The position numbers and the translations under genes are program-made. From Acidobacteriota bacterium (GTDB lineage Bacteria > Acidobacteriota > Blastocatellia > UBA7656): 54,105 bases of DNA. Shown here in pieces: positions 33,567-41,715 of the stretch; within the stretch, counting starts at the first letter, position 1, and each line of letters begins with the position of its first letter. The stretch lies in NCBI GenBank assembly GCA_016201275.1, contig JACQDB010000148.1:1-54105 (forward strand), read 5' to 3'. The notes under the pieces were generated by a model. The model was not told the DNA's origin and ran no database searches. It was given only the letters and a program-made list of their open reading frames with translations.

Positions 33567-35264
33567 TTATCGTTCGAGTATCAAGGTCTCGCCAAACTCC
33601 CGGCTCAAGGTAAAATTTTGGTTGATGAAATCGCGCATCGGCTGATACTTTTCCGCCGCCAAATCTTTGCGGCTGGTGACAATCAAACCGACACGCTGGC
33701 GTTGCAAAGCTTCCAGTGTAGCAGCGCGTTCGGCATCCTTCACGCCGACGCCGCCCCAGAATTGCGCCCCCGATGGATTGTTTCGATCCGCTAAAAAAAG
33801 ATACGACGACCCGGCATACGATTGCGCGAAGAAGTAGCCGCCGACCGGAACGCGCTCTTGCAAATAGGCAACCGTTTGGTTGATTTCATTGGCTTTTTCG
33901 GCGGGAAAGAAAACCTTGCGTCCGCGCTCTAGGCTTAATTCGGTGTCGCTTTTGCAATGCAGGCGCGAGTCAAAAAAGGTCTGCAAAAACAGTCGTCCGC
34001 CCAGCGAAAAAATTATCAATGGCAAAGTTACCAAAGCCAGTTTGAAGCGCCATTGATCCAGCGCAAACGCGGCGATAGCGGCGCGCAAACTGAACAGAAG
34101 GTAGAGCAGCAGCAAAGCGACAAACGGCATGGAGGCGATGGATTGCTCGCGAGCAAAGCGCGGAAAGGCTTCCATAAAAGCCGCCGCCGCACACACCGTC
34201 ACCGCCAGCATAGCCTTCGGATTTTCCACGCCAAAGCGTTTGCCAAACCCGCTGAAGCCAAATCCCGCGAGGATCGTCATCACCGGCGCATAAAAAATCA
34301 GCGCATCAACATAATCCTGTCTGGCGAACCATAAAAAAAGCGACGCGCCTGCCAGCGTTATGGCAAGAATCGCCAACGCCAAAGCTGCCTGCGCCTGAAA
34401 ACGTCTGGCCAGATAACCCCCCATCACCAGCCAGAGCGCAAACAACATCGGGATAATAGGCAAAGGCACGGCAGCTAAACGGGTCAACAAAAATTCGCCG
34501 GGGCCAAACAACAAAGTTTTCATCATCGGCGCGAGCGCGGTTTTCGTCTGCATATAAACCGCCAATGGCAGCACCGTCGCCGCGCAACCCAAAATCAGCC
34601 ATCCGGCGCGGCGGTAATTGCCGAGCCATTGTTTTACCGAAACCGCAGGCGCGCCGTCATCGAGCAACACCACGACCAGCGCTCCCGCCAACGCATACGC
34701 GCCAATGTTATGCTTGCACAAGGCGAGCAAGCCCAACGCCACACCGGCAAAAAAAAGCCCGGTTTTATTGACTTTTTTGCTCAATATAAAAAACAACGCG
34801 GCGGCGAGAAACCACGCGCCGTAGTGCATAGGCACAGCTTTGAAAGGGCCATTGGGGCGCAGCCAAACGAGCGAAAATGCCGCCGCACTCAACGCCCACG
34901 CCCACGGCATCAAGCGTCTGGCGCACCCATACAGCATCAAGGTCGTAAGGACTTTAAAGATCAGCACGCCGAACAAAGCGTTGAACAAAGTGACGCCGAA
35001 AGCTTTGAAGATGGCGGCATTCAAATAGATGGTCGCCGGTGGATAGAGCGTATGAAAATCGCGGTAGGGAATTTCGCCGCCCAGCACACGCGCTGCGCCG
35101 TAGAGGTTATAGCCTATCGAATACGACAGCGAATTTTCTTTATTAAAAAGCAACGCGAAGACGACGACTGTGCCGATGACCAACAGCGCGAAGCAGACAA
35201 ACTCTTGCCGCCTGGAGTGCGGTTTTGCGTTTTGCTTCGCAGCGCTTTGCACCGGCACATTCAT
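33567..35264 (-). CDS. GT-C membrane glycosyltransferase (family 39-like)
   Basis: 565 residues with about 11-12 membrane helices and a C-terminal soluble part (about 450-565). The first loop GGEIPYRDFHTLYPPATIYLNA is the family's donor/acceptor site and closely matches the gene that follows, indicating tandem duplication. Unlike that copy it has no low-complexity cytoplasmic loop. Its stop codon is immediately followed by the ATG of the paralogue. It is four bases after a small two-helix protein gene. Confidence 0.8.
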   Translation of the reverse strand: MNVPVQSAAKQNAKPHSRRQEFVCFALLVIGTVVVFALLFNKENSLSYSIGYNLYGAARVLGGEIPYRDFHTLYPPATIYLNAAIFKAFGVTLFNALFGVLIFKVLTTLMLYGCARRLMPWAWALSAAAFSLVWLRPNGPFKAVPMHYGAWFLAAALFFILSKKVNKTGLFFAGVALGLLALCKHNIGAYALAGALVVVLLDDGAPAVSVKQWLGNYRRAGWLILGCAATVLPLAVYMQTKTALAPMMKTLLFGPGEFLLTRLAAVPLPIIPMLFALWLVMGGYLARRFQAQAALALAILAITLAGASLFLWFARQDYVDALIFYAPVMTILAGFGFSGFGKRFGVENPKAMLAVTVCAAAAFMEAFPRFAREQSIASMPFVALLLLYLLFSLRAAIAAFALDQWRFKLALVTLPLIIFSLGGRLFLQTFFDSRLHCKSDTELSLERGRKVFFPAEKANEINQTVAYLQERVPVGGYFFAQSYAGSSYLFLADRNNPSGAQFWGGVGVKDAERAATLEALQRQRVGLIVTSRKDLAAEKYQPMRDFINQNFTLSREFGETLILER

Positions 35265-35268
35265 GTGA

Positions 35269-35514
35269 TTAGCGGAGGGAATTCACGATCACGCCCGCGC
35301 CCAGCAATACCAGCGATACGCCGGCAACGGTGTAGGTGGCTTTCATCAACAACAAGGCTTCGTGTGAATAACTGCTGATCCATATACGTCCCAGCAGTCG
35401 GCTGTTTATCGAATCATCTATCTTCTTCATGTGTTCATGAAAAAAGATAAAAACCATGCCGAGGGCGATCAGCAATCCCCCCTCTACGATATTGGTAAGC
35501 AATACATTTTCCAT
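35269..35514 (-). CDS. Small two-helix membrane protein in the glycan operon
   Basis: 81 residues with hydrophobic segments at about 7-27 (TNIVEGGLLIALGMVFIFFH) and 60-79 (YTVAGVSLVLLGAGVIVNSL), and a polar hairpin between. I do not recognise a family. Gaps of 2 and 4 bp to its neighbours on the same strand make it a real operon member, perhaps an accessory subunit of the GT-C or flippase-like proteins. Confidence 0.7.
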   Translation of the reverse strand: MENVLLTNIVEGGLLIALGMVFIFFHEHMKKIDDSINSRLLGRIWISSYSHEALLLMKATYTVAGVSLVLLGAGVIVNSLR

Positions 35515-35516
35515 TT

Positions 35517-36566
35517 TTATGATCTACTTATCTCTACAGGTGAAGGTTTAGGGACTTGCAATTCTGGCCTCAAAAGACCAGCGCTTGAAGTGTACAGTAT
35601 GCCGCCTATCAAGGCATTGAGCAACACCGGCGCAAAGACCAACAGCGAAAATAACAACGCCTGTTCGCGGGCGATACCGGCTCCGGCAAACAACGCCACC
35701 AACGCCCATTCGCGCACTCCTATGCCGCCGCCCCAAGTCGGCAGCATACGAATCATGTCCACCAGCGAAATGAAGGAAAAGACCACCGCAAAACTCAAAG
35801 GCAGACTCATCGCCTGCGCCACCACAAAACAACCGGCTCCCCAAACCACACGAATCAACACCGACAACAACACGGTAGTCAGCAACATACGTTTCTGTTG
35901 GCGAAGTTCGGCAATCGCTTCGAGGGTGCGCGCCGCCGCTGCTCCTAAGCGTTCGACTTTGAACTTCGCGCTCATCCACACCGCCAATCGCCCAAGCGTG
36001 GTCGCAAGCCTTGCGCTCAGTAACGCGCTGGCCGCCAGCAAAGCCAGCGCCAATATTGCTTCGCCTACATAAAAGGCTCGCCCGTCGGGAAGGCTGCCGC
36101 GACTGGCAACCGTAGCGCCGAAGCCCAACAACAACAGGGTGAACAGACCAACCAGTCTTTCATAAATGAGCGAAGACAATACGAAAGGCTTATCGCGCAC
36201 GTCGCGGTCAGCGAAAAATAAGCGCGCCACATCGCCGCTGACACCGCCGCCCGGCACGAAGTTCATAAAGAAAATGCCGATCAGGTAATAGACCAACAAG
36301 CGATAGGTTTTCACTTTATGGCCGCGCACCTTTAAGATCACGCCCCAACGGTACGCCATCAACCAGTTGACACACACGGTCGCCAGAAACGCCAACGGCA
36401 GGTACGCAATCCGGGTCAGCTTGATGGCTTCGAGCAGTCTGCGAGTATCCGATTTGAAAATCAACAAGGCGAGCGCGCCCACGCCGATGACGACCTGCAC
36501 CAGGCCACGCACATTGATGCCGCGCTTCGGCTCGATCCTTGAATTCGGCTGTTCCATTTCCTTCAT
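35517..36566 (-). CDS. Flippase-like membrane protein (LPG-synthase TM domain, UPF0104)
   Basis: 349 residues with about eight membrane helices. It has the hallmarks of the lysylphosphatidylglycerol-synthase TM family (MprF/AglD-like): YLIGIFFMNFVPGGGVSGDVARLFF, SSLIYERLVGLFTLLLLG and MLPTWGGGIGVREWAL. No aminoacyl-transferase domain is attached. In glycan loci such proteins are thought to flip or handle lipid-linked sugars. It stands second in the operon, 87 bp after the first GT2 gene. The first ~15 residues are polar and cytoplasmic. Confidence 0.85.
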   Translation of the reverse strand: MKEMEQPNSRIEPKRGINVRGLVQVVIGVGALALLIFKSDTRRLLEAIKLTRIAYLPLAFLATVCVNWLMAYRWGVILKVRGHKVKTYRLLVYYLIGIFFMNFVPGGGVSGDVARLFFADRDVRDKPFVLSSLIYERLVGLFTLLLLGFGATVASRGSLPDGRAFYVGEAILALALLAASALLSARLATTLGRLAVWMSAKFKVERLGAAAARTLEAIAELRQQKRMLLTTVLLSVLIRVVWGAGCFVVAQAMSLPLSFAVVFSFISLVDMIRMLPTWGGGIGVREWALVALFAGAGIAREQALLFSLLVFAPVLLNALIGGILYTSSAGLLRPELQVPKPSPVEISRS

Positions 36567-36653
36567 CGCTTTGGCTCATTCAGTCATCGGCTACGGCGTC
36601 TCCTCCATACCAAAAGCCGAGAGCCTAACGGTCTCCCGGTCTCCCCATCTCCC

Positions 36654-37379
36654 CTACTTCCCTTTCGCAGAGCGGCGCGATTTCGCGTGAATGTTGAACC
36701 ACATCTGCGCGATTTCCTTCAAGGTCGAAAAGATGTGACTGGCGCGCACGGTGGATTGTCCGGCTTGACGCGGGTAATGGCGCACGCCGATTTCGATTAA
36801 CTGCAGGCCGTAATATTTCGCTTTGGCAAGTATCTCCGCATCTACGAAAAACTTTTTCGATTCAATGGTCACCTGGTCAAAGACCTCGCGGCGAAATAAT
36901 TTGAAGGCGCAATCCACATCGCGCACATTGATGCGGAAAATCATACGCACCAGAAGATTGTAGCCCCACGCCAGCACCAGACGGGTGAGCGGGTCAAAGC
37001 GATAGATGCGAAAGCCGCAAACAATGTCGGCATCTTCGATAAGCGGCAGCAGGCTCTTGATCTCGCGCACATCGAATTGATTATCGGAATCGGTATAAAA
37101 AATCAATTGATGGCGGGCGCTGGTAAAGCCGCTACGCAACGCCTGCGCGTACCCTTTGTTGGGAACGTGATGAAGCACACGCAAGTGGTCGGGGTCGGCG
37201 GCGGCGAGGCGGTCGGTGATTTCGCCGGTGTGGTCGGTCGAGCCGTCATCTACGACGATGACTTCCCAATCGCGCAGTGGCAACGAGCGCAACACCTCCG
37301 CCATTCGCGTCACCGCGATTTCGATATTCTCTTCTTCGTTATAAGCAGGCAAGACTGCCGAAATAGAGTCCCTAGTCAT
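36654..37379 (-). CDS. GT2 glycosyltransferase, DPM1-like
   Basis: 241 residues: AVLPAYNEEENIEIAV, EVIVVDDGSTDHTGEI, the metal site YTDSDNQFD and RDVDCAFKLFRREVFDQV. It is a single-domain polyprenyl-phosphate sugar synthase with no membrane helices, likely making donors for the GT-C enzymes downstream. It is the first gene of the long operon reaching 28001. The last codons (KSRRSAKGK) run into a purine-rich dispersed repeat at 36620-36660. Upstream lie short tagtc(c/a)tt-type repeats and a MITE-like element. Confidence 0.85.
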   Translation of the reverse strand: MTRDSISAVLPAYNEEENIEIAVTRMAEVLRSLPLRDWEVIVVDDGSTDHTGEITDRLAAADPDHLRVLHHVPNKGYAQALRSGFTSARHQLIFYTDSDNQFDVREIKSLLPLIEDADIVCGFRIYRFDPLTRLVLAWGYNLLVRMIFRINVRDVDCAFKLFRREVFDQVTIESKKFFVDAEILAKAKYYGLQLIEIGVRHYPRQAGQSTVRASHIFSTLKEIAQMWFNIHAKSRRSAKGK

Positions 37380-37409
37380 TAGTCCTTAGTCATTCGTCCC
37401 GATCAGTAA

Positions 37410-37543
37410 CGCTTAGGATGGTGGATGAAATCAAGTGCAAGTTCAGAGGTACGCCTTTCGACGTGAAGCGTCTGCGTCAACTCACGCCGAAAGGCGTACC
37501 TCTGAACCTCAAAAACTGCGTCTTATTTCATCCATAATCGTTA
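37410..37543. mobile_element. MITE-like element, copy 2 (complete, different core)
   Basis: Ends match copy 1: left cttaggatggtggatgaaat (to 37431), right atttcatccataatcgtta (37525-37543). The centre differs: a perfect 20-bp inverted repeat (gttcagaggtacgcctttcg at 37441-37460, complement 37488-37507). The right end lies two bases from the stop codon of PF01663 paralogue 2, so it may serve as its 3' hairpin. Confidence 0.6.
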
Positions 37544-37545
37544 TT

Positions 37546-39225
37546 CTATCCCAGATAACCGAGACTTCGCAGGCGTTCGCGTATCTCTTCGCTCTCTTCG
37601 TCCGACATCAACTCCATATCGCTGCTGCCTTCATAAACCGAGGCATCCGATTTCCGCACCGGGTTGGCGCGCCTATACTCTTCGGTAAAAATCTCTTCCC
37701 ATACGCGCCCATCCATATCGGCGGGAATCTCTGCGCCAAAGGCGTGCAAAATCGTCGGCGCGTAATCAATGATGCGCGCCGTATGAAAGCGCAAGCCTTT
37801 TTGCAAATCGGGGCCGCGCCCAATCATAATGCCGTGCATACGATGATCGCCCGAATTGCCATACACCGGGGTGATGAATTTATTGGAAGTCAGGTCCAAA
37901 GTGCCTAGCGGTTTGTTGGTCATATCCGTAGGCAGAAATTGCAGGTCCGGCGATTCGTCGGTGTGTGCGCCGCTGTAGAGGTCTTCGCGTCGCCAGATGT
38001 CGCCAATTAAAGGCTCGCGGGTTTCCGGGTCGGTGAGTTGTTTCAAGCGTGTGGTCAAATCCTGCAAGACCCGCTCGTACTCTGCGCCCGGTTCGACGAT
38101 GCCGTGTTCTTCGCGGCCTTTCAGATTGATGAACATCTGCCCGTAGTTGCCTTTGGAAAAGGCCACGGTGCGCGACCAATCCACATCATCAAGCGACAGC
38201 ATCAACGAATTCGCCAGCTTCATCAAACTGGAGCGATTGCTCACGCCTACCGACAAACGCAGATGCGCCAGCCCCAGTTTCATCGCCGAACGATACGCCA
38301 GATCGGGCGTCAAACCCAAACGAAACAGCGCTTTTTTGAAGCGCGTCAGCGCATCGCGTTTCAATACCAGCAAGCCCTCGTTGAGTAACCATACATTGAA
38401 GCAGAGGAATTTTTTAATCGGCCCGAACCCGTGATCCGACCCCATAAACACTGTGGTATCGTCGCCGATGGCATCGAACAATTGCCCTAGTGTGGCGTCA
38501 ACCGCGCTCCAGTATTCGTTGATGCGACCGATGTGGGCATCGTGTTCTTTTTGGTCAAAGAAGGGGTGCGTTTGGTCCAAGAGGTGCCACAACTCATGTT
38601 GAAAACGGTCGGTGCTCCAATAATGTGTGACGTAAATTTCCCAAGGGTAATTCTGCATCAGGTAGAGATTGACTTTGGTTTTGTATTCGAGTTCGGCAAA
38701 CAACTGGTCAAGAATTTTATCCACATTGCCGGGCGTATAAACTTCCGTGATGTAGAGTTGATACTCGCCAAATTGGGCTTCGATTTCCTGCCGCAGGCTT
38801 TCAGGAAAAGTAAAATCGCTGCGCCCTCGCGGCGTGAGAAAATCGGCAACCATCACGCCGTTGGTCATGGTCGGCGGATAGGTCACTGGCATATTGGTGA
38901 CGATGGCGGGTTTGCCTTGATTGCCGAGAATATCCCAAAAGGGCAGGCCGTCGCGTACACGCGCACTGACCGGCATATCGGGGAGTTTGCCCGAGCCTTT
39001 GCGGCGCAACAGAAATTCAAAGATGCCGTGTTTGCCGGGGTTCGTCCCGGTCGCAAACGACACCCACGCAGTCGGCGTAATCGGCGGAATCGTGGTTTCC
39101 AGCGGCGACCGCACACCGTCCTCAATGAAGCGTTGCAAGCGCGGCATCAAGCCCTGCTGCATCAACGGGTCAAGAACATCAAAGGTCGAACCATCGAGGC
39201 CAATAAATAAGACTTTTTTACTCAT
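37546..39225 (-). CDS. Type I phosphodiesterase/alkaline-phosphatase-superfamily protein (paralogue 2)
   Basis: 559 residues, soluble and cytosolic by sequence. Key positions: Asp in GLDGSTFDVL, Thr nucleophile in PPITPTAWVSF, TGTNPGKHGIFEF, TDRFQHELWH, MGSDHGFGP and the final His in DHRMHGIMIGRG. It ends ERLRSLGYLG. It resembles paralogue 1 along its whole length, including SKGNYGQMFINLKGREEHG. As an apparently intact enzyme it should act on a phosphodiester or phosphate group, but the substrate is unknown. It precedes the GT2-to-flippase operon and follows the Uma2 gene by 9 bp. Confidence 0.85.
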   Translation of the reverse strand: MSKKVLFIGLDGSTFDVLDPLMQQGLMPRLQRFIEDGVRSPLETTIPPITPTAWVSFATGTNPGKHGIFEFLLRRKGSGKLPDMPVSARVRDGLPFWDILGNQGKPAIVTNMPVTYPPTMTNGVMVADFLTPRGRSDFTFPESLRQEIEAQFGEYQLYITEVYTPGNVDKILDQLFAELEYKTKVNLYLMQNYPWEIYVTHYWSTDRFQHELWHLLDQTHPFFDQKEHDAHIGRINEYWSAVDATLGQLFDAIGDDTTVFMGSDHGFGPIKKFLCFNVWLLNEGLLVLKRDALTRFKKALFRLGLTPDLAYRSAMKLGLAHLRLSVGVSNRSSLMKLANSLMLSLDDVDWSRTVAFSKGNYGQMFINLKGREEHGIVEPGAEYERVLQDLTTRLKQLTDPETREPLIGDIWRREDLYSGAHTDESPDLQFLPTDMTNKPLGTLDLTSNKFITPVYGNSGDHRMHGIMIGRGPDLQKGLRFHTARIIDYAPTILHAFGAEIPADMDGRVWEEIFTEEYRRANPVRKSDASVYEGSSDMELMSDEESEEIRERLRSLGYLG

Positions 39226-39234
39226 ATCGTTTTT

Positions 39235-39822
39235 TCAAGCCTGTGCTTCTTCTGGAAATTTAATCTTGTTATACAATCCGGCGAGGGCAATTGTGCAATT
39301 AATCGCAGCGATGTGCAGCGTATTTTCCAGCCCTTTGACCACCACATAACGCCAGCTACCGTCTTCCTGCCGGATGAAATGTTCCACACGCGGTTCGTCC
39401 TGCGCGATTAACACATAATCGGTGAAGCTCTCAAGAATTTGATAACGCAGAAATTTCGCGCCTCTATCGAAGGCTTCCGTCGAAGGCGACAGAATTTCAA
39501 AGATCACTTTCGGGTTGAGCAGCACCTCGCCCTTGTCATCGAGAAAAATTGGCTCGCCGCACACCACGGATAAATCTGGGTACGAATAAAGCCCGCTATA
39601 GCTTGACCTGACCTTTGTATCATTGGAAAAGCCTCGACAGGAGGTGCTTCTCAACTGCGGGTTTACTTCACCATACAGATTAAAGGTTATGGCGGAATGC
39701 GCCGGACTTGCGCCCGCCATCGCGTAAATCTGGCCGTCGAGATATTCGCTCTTGAAGTCTGCTTGTCGTTCCAACTCTAAATACTCTTCGGGAGTAAAGT
39801 GCTGTTTCGGATTTGAAGCCAT
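39235..39822 (-). CDS. Uma2-family PD-(D/E)XK protein (full length)
   Basis: 195 residues, the normal Uma2 (DUF820) length: HFTPEEYLELERQADFKSEYLDGQIYAMAGASPAHS, then YPDLSVVCGEP (catalytic-type Asp), NPKVIFEILSPSTE (Glu-x-hydrophobic) and FRYQ-type helix YQILESFTDYVLIAQDEP. These are putative endonucleases found in many copies in cyanobacteria and acidobacteria, of unknown role. It is 9 bp before paralogue 2 on the same strand and is probably cotranscribed. A truncated relative lies at 9550. Confidence 0.8.
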   Translation of the reverse strand: MASNPKQHFTPEEYLELERQADFKSEYLDGQIYAMAGASPAHSAITFNLYGEVNPQLRSTSCRGFSNDTKVRSSYSGLYSYPDLSVVCGEPIFLDDKGEVLLNPKVIFEILSPSTEAFDRGAKFLRYQILESFTDYVLIAQDEPRVEHFIRQEDGSWRYVVVKGLENTLHIAAINCTIALAGLYNKIKFPEEAQA

Positions 39823-39911
39823 ACGAAAACTCCTCTACTGCTTTTCATCGTCTGGTCTGTCATCACAGTCGTCAATGAAACTTTCGACTATAAAGTACGC
39901 CCCGGCAATTT

Positions 39912-41564
39912 TCAACCATGCGCGTTTCGTGCGGCAACCAACAGAAAGCCCAACAGAATAATGCCGCCAACCCCAAGCAGCCCAATCAACCAGGCTTCGC
40001 GGCGTCGGCGTTTCTTTATCTCAACAACCAGTTGCTGCCATAATTCGTGGATGCGATGCAATTCTCTGGCATCGTAAAACCGCAAAGCGTATAGCAGAAA
40101 CGGAAACGACAACGCCAGCAGCGTCTTGAGGCTCAAGGACAACAGCAGGGTAACGGTTTGCGGCGCTGCACCGCGCAAATAATCCATCGCGTAAAAAATC
40201 GCCACCATCAACGTGCCTACGCCCAGCAAGGTAAAGATGCGCTGCCATTCATAACGCACTTTGAAAAAACGATTCGACACAAAGTAACGCAAACCGCAAA
40301 ACAGCAGGTAAGAAAAAAACGTCGCAACGGTCGCGCCCAGACTGCCGTATGTCGGGATCAAGGCGAAGTTCAAAGCGACATTCACGCCCAACGCCACCAG
40401 CGTCAACAGCGGCCCGTAGATGGTGCGTTTGCGAAGCGTGATGCCAACATTCAAAACCCGCGAGGCGCTGTCTAAAACTACCGTCAACGCCAGCAACGGC
40501 AAAATCGTCGCCACCGGGTAATAACCTTTCAACGCATAAATCAACAGCCCGTCGCCGCCCACCGCCGCCACTCCCAAGGCCAAAAACATACTGACAAACA
40601 GTATATAAGTCAGCACCCGCGAGTAGTATTCTTCCGCGCCCGCTTCGTTCATCACCTTGAAGCGCATTACCGTCCAGACCTGCGCGAATGGCATGGTCGC
40701 CAGCATCGTCACCACGCCCGTCAAATTATTCGCCATCGCATAGACGCCGACTTCGCTCGATCCTTTGCGTGCGTAATGCTCCAGGAAAAATCGGTCAATC
40801 ATAATGAAGAGCGTGGACGCAATGGTGCCGAAAATAAACGGCGTGCCGAAGGCTAACATCTCTTTGAGTTCGGCAAATGAAAAGCTCAAACTCAACTCGC
40901 GGCGCACCGCAATAAAAAAGATCGCCGTTTCAAAAGCCGCGCTAATCAAGCGTCCGGTCAAGACGCTGCGCGCCGAGGCTTCAACGAAGATGACCAGATA
41001 AGCGATGATGGCAATTTGAAACACGAAGGCGATGATGTTTAGCACCGAATAGCGCGCCGAATGAAATTTCGCCCGTAGTATGGAATCGGGAATGGTGTTG
41101 ACGACTTCAAAAAAACCAATCAGAAAAATCAGTTTCAACAAGCCTTCTCGCGTCCCGTCACCTTTGAAAATCAGCGGCGCAAGCTGTGGCGCAAGGCCGT
41201 ACAACAAGGCCGTGAACAACAGTGACGAGACCAGCAAAAAGACTAGCGTAGAGCCAACGATGCGGCGGCGATGCGCGGCGTCTTCGGTATCGTAATAATG
41301 GCGAAAGAAAGCGTGATTGAGGCCGAATTTCAACACGATGGAAACCAGCGTCAAAGTGATCGTCAACAAGGACAAGACGCCGTATTCGCTGGCCTTGAGT
41401 TTGCGCGTGTAGAGCGGCACCAGCAGTACGCCAAAGGCGCTGTTGACGATGCTGCCGAGGCTGAAGATGAGCGTGTGTTTAACCGTCTTTTGTATCTTGT
41501 CGTAAATCGTAAGCGCTCTCCCGATTGCGGATTGCGGATTGCGGATTTTGTTCATCCGTCGCAT
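39912..41564 (-). CDS. Polysaccharide flippase (MOP superfamily), second copy
   Basis: About 550 residues with about 14 membrane helices; TLIFSLGSIVNSAFGVLLVPLYTRKLKASEYGVLSLLTI is typical of Wzx/PST exporters. The start is uncertain: TTG at 41570, ATG at 41564 or ATG at 41555. All use codons from a dispersed attgcggattgcgg repeat that encodes IRNPQSAIG, so the true N-terminus may be shorter. It would export lipid-linked glycan. It differs clearly from the flippase at 28001, so the region may build two polymers. Confidence 0.8.
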   Translation of the reverse strand: MRRMNKIRNPQSAIGRALTIYDKIQKTVKHTLIFSLGSIVNSAFGVLLVPLYTRKLKASEYGVLSLLTITLTLVSIVLKFGLNHAFFRHYYDTEDAAHRRRIVGSTLVFLLVSSLLFTALLYGLAPQLAPLIFKGDGTREGLLKLIFLIGFFEVVNTIPDSILRAKFHSARYSVLNIIAFVFQIAIIAYLVIFVEASARSVLTGRLISAAFETAIFFIAVRRELSLSFSFAELKEMLAFGTPFIFGTIASTLFIMIDRFFLEHYARKGSSEVGVYAMANNLTGVVTMLATMPFAQVWTVMRFKVMNEAGAEEYYSRVLTYILFVSMFLALGVAAVGGDGLLIYALKGYYPVATILPLLALTVVLDSASRVLNVGITLRKRTIYGPLLTLVALGVNVALNFALIPTYGSLGATVATFFSYLLFCGLRYFVSNRFFKVRYEWQRIFTLLGVGTLMVAIFYAMDYLRGAAPQTVTLLLSLSLKTLLALSFPFLLYALRFYDARELHRIHELWQQLVVEIKKRRRREAWLIGLLGVGGIILLGFLLVAARNAHG

Positions 41565-41622
41565 CAGCAATCGTCACTTTATAATTTTCAATTTGCTCTT
41601 TGGAACTAACTCAAATCTCTTC

Positions 41623-41697
41623 ACCACGAAGAACACCAAGAACACGAAGCTGAAAAAACTGGACAAAAACCTTCGCATTTTTGGTGTTCTTCGTGGT
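41623..41697. repeat. 17-bp inverted repeat of the accacgaagaacacc type
   Basis: Arms 41623-41639 (accacgaagaacaccaa) and 41681-41697 are exactly complementary. Further tandem-like agaacacgaag words follow the left arm. It lies between the YfhO-like gene and the flippase gene and could act as a hairpin terminator for the former. Confidence 0.75.
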
Positions 41698-41715
41698 TGA
41701 TAAATTTTTCCATCT

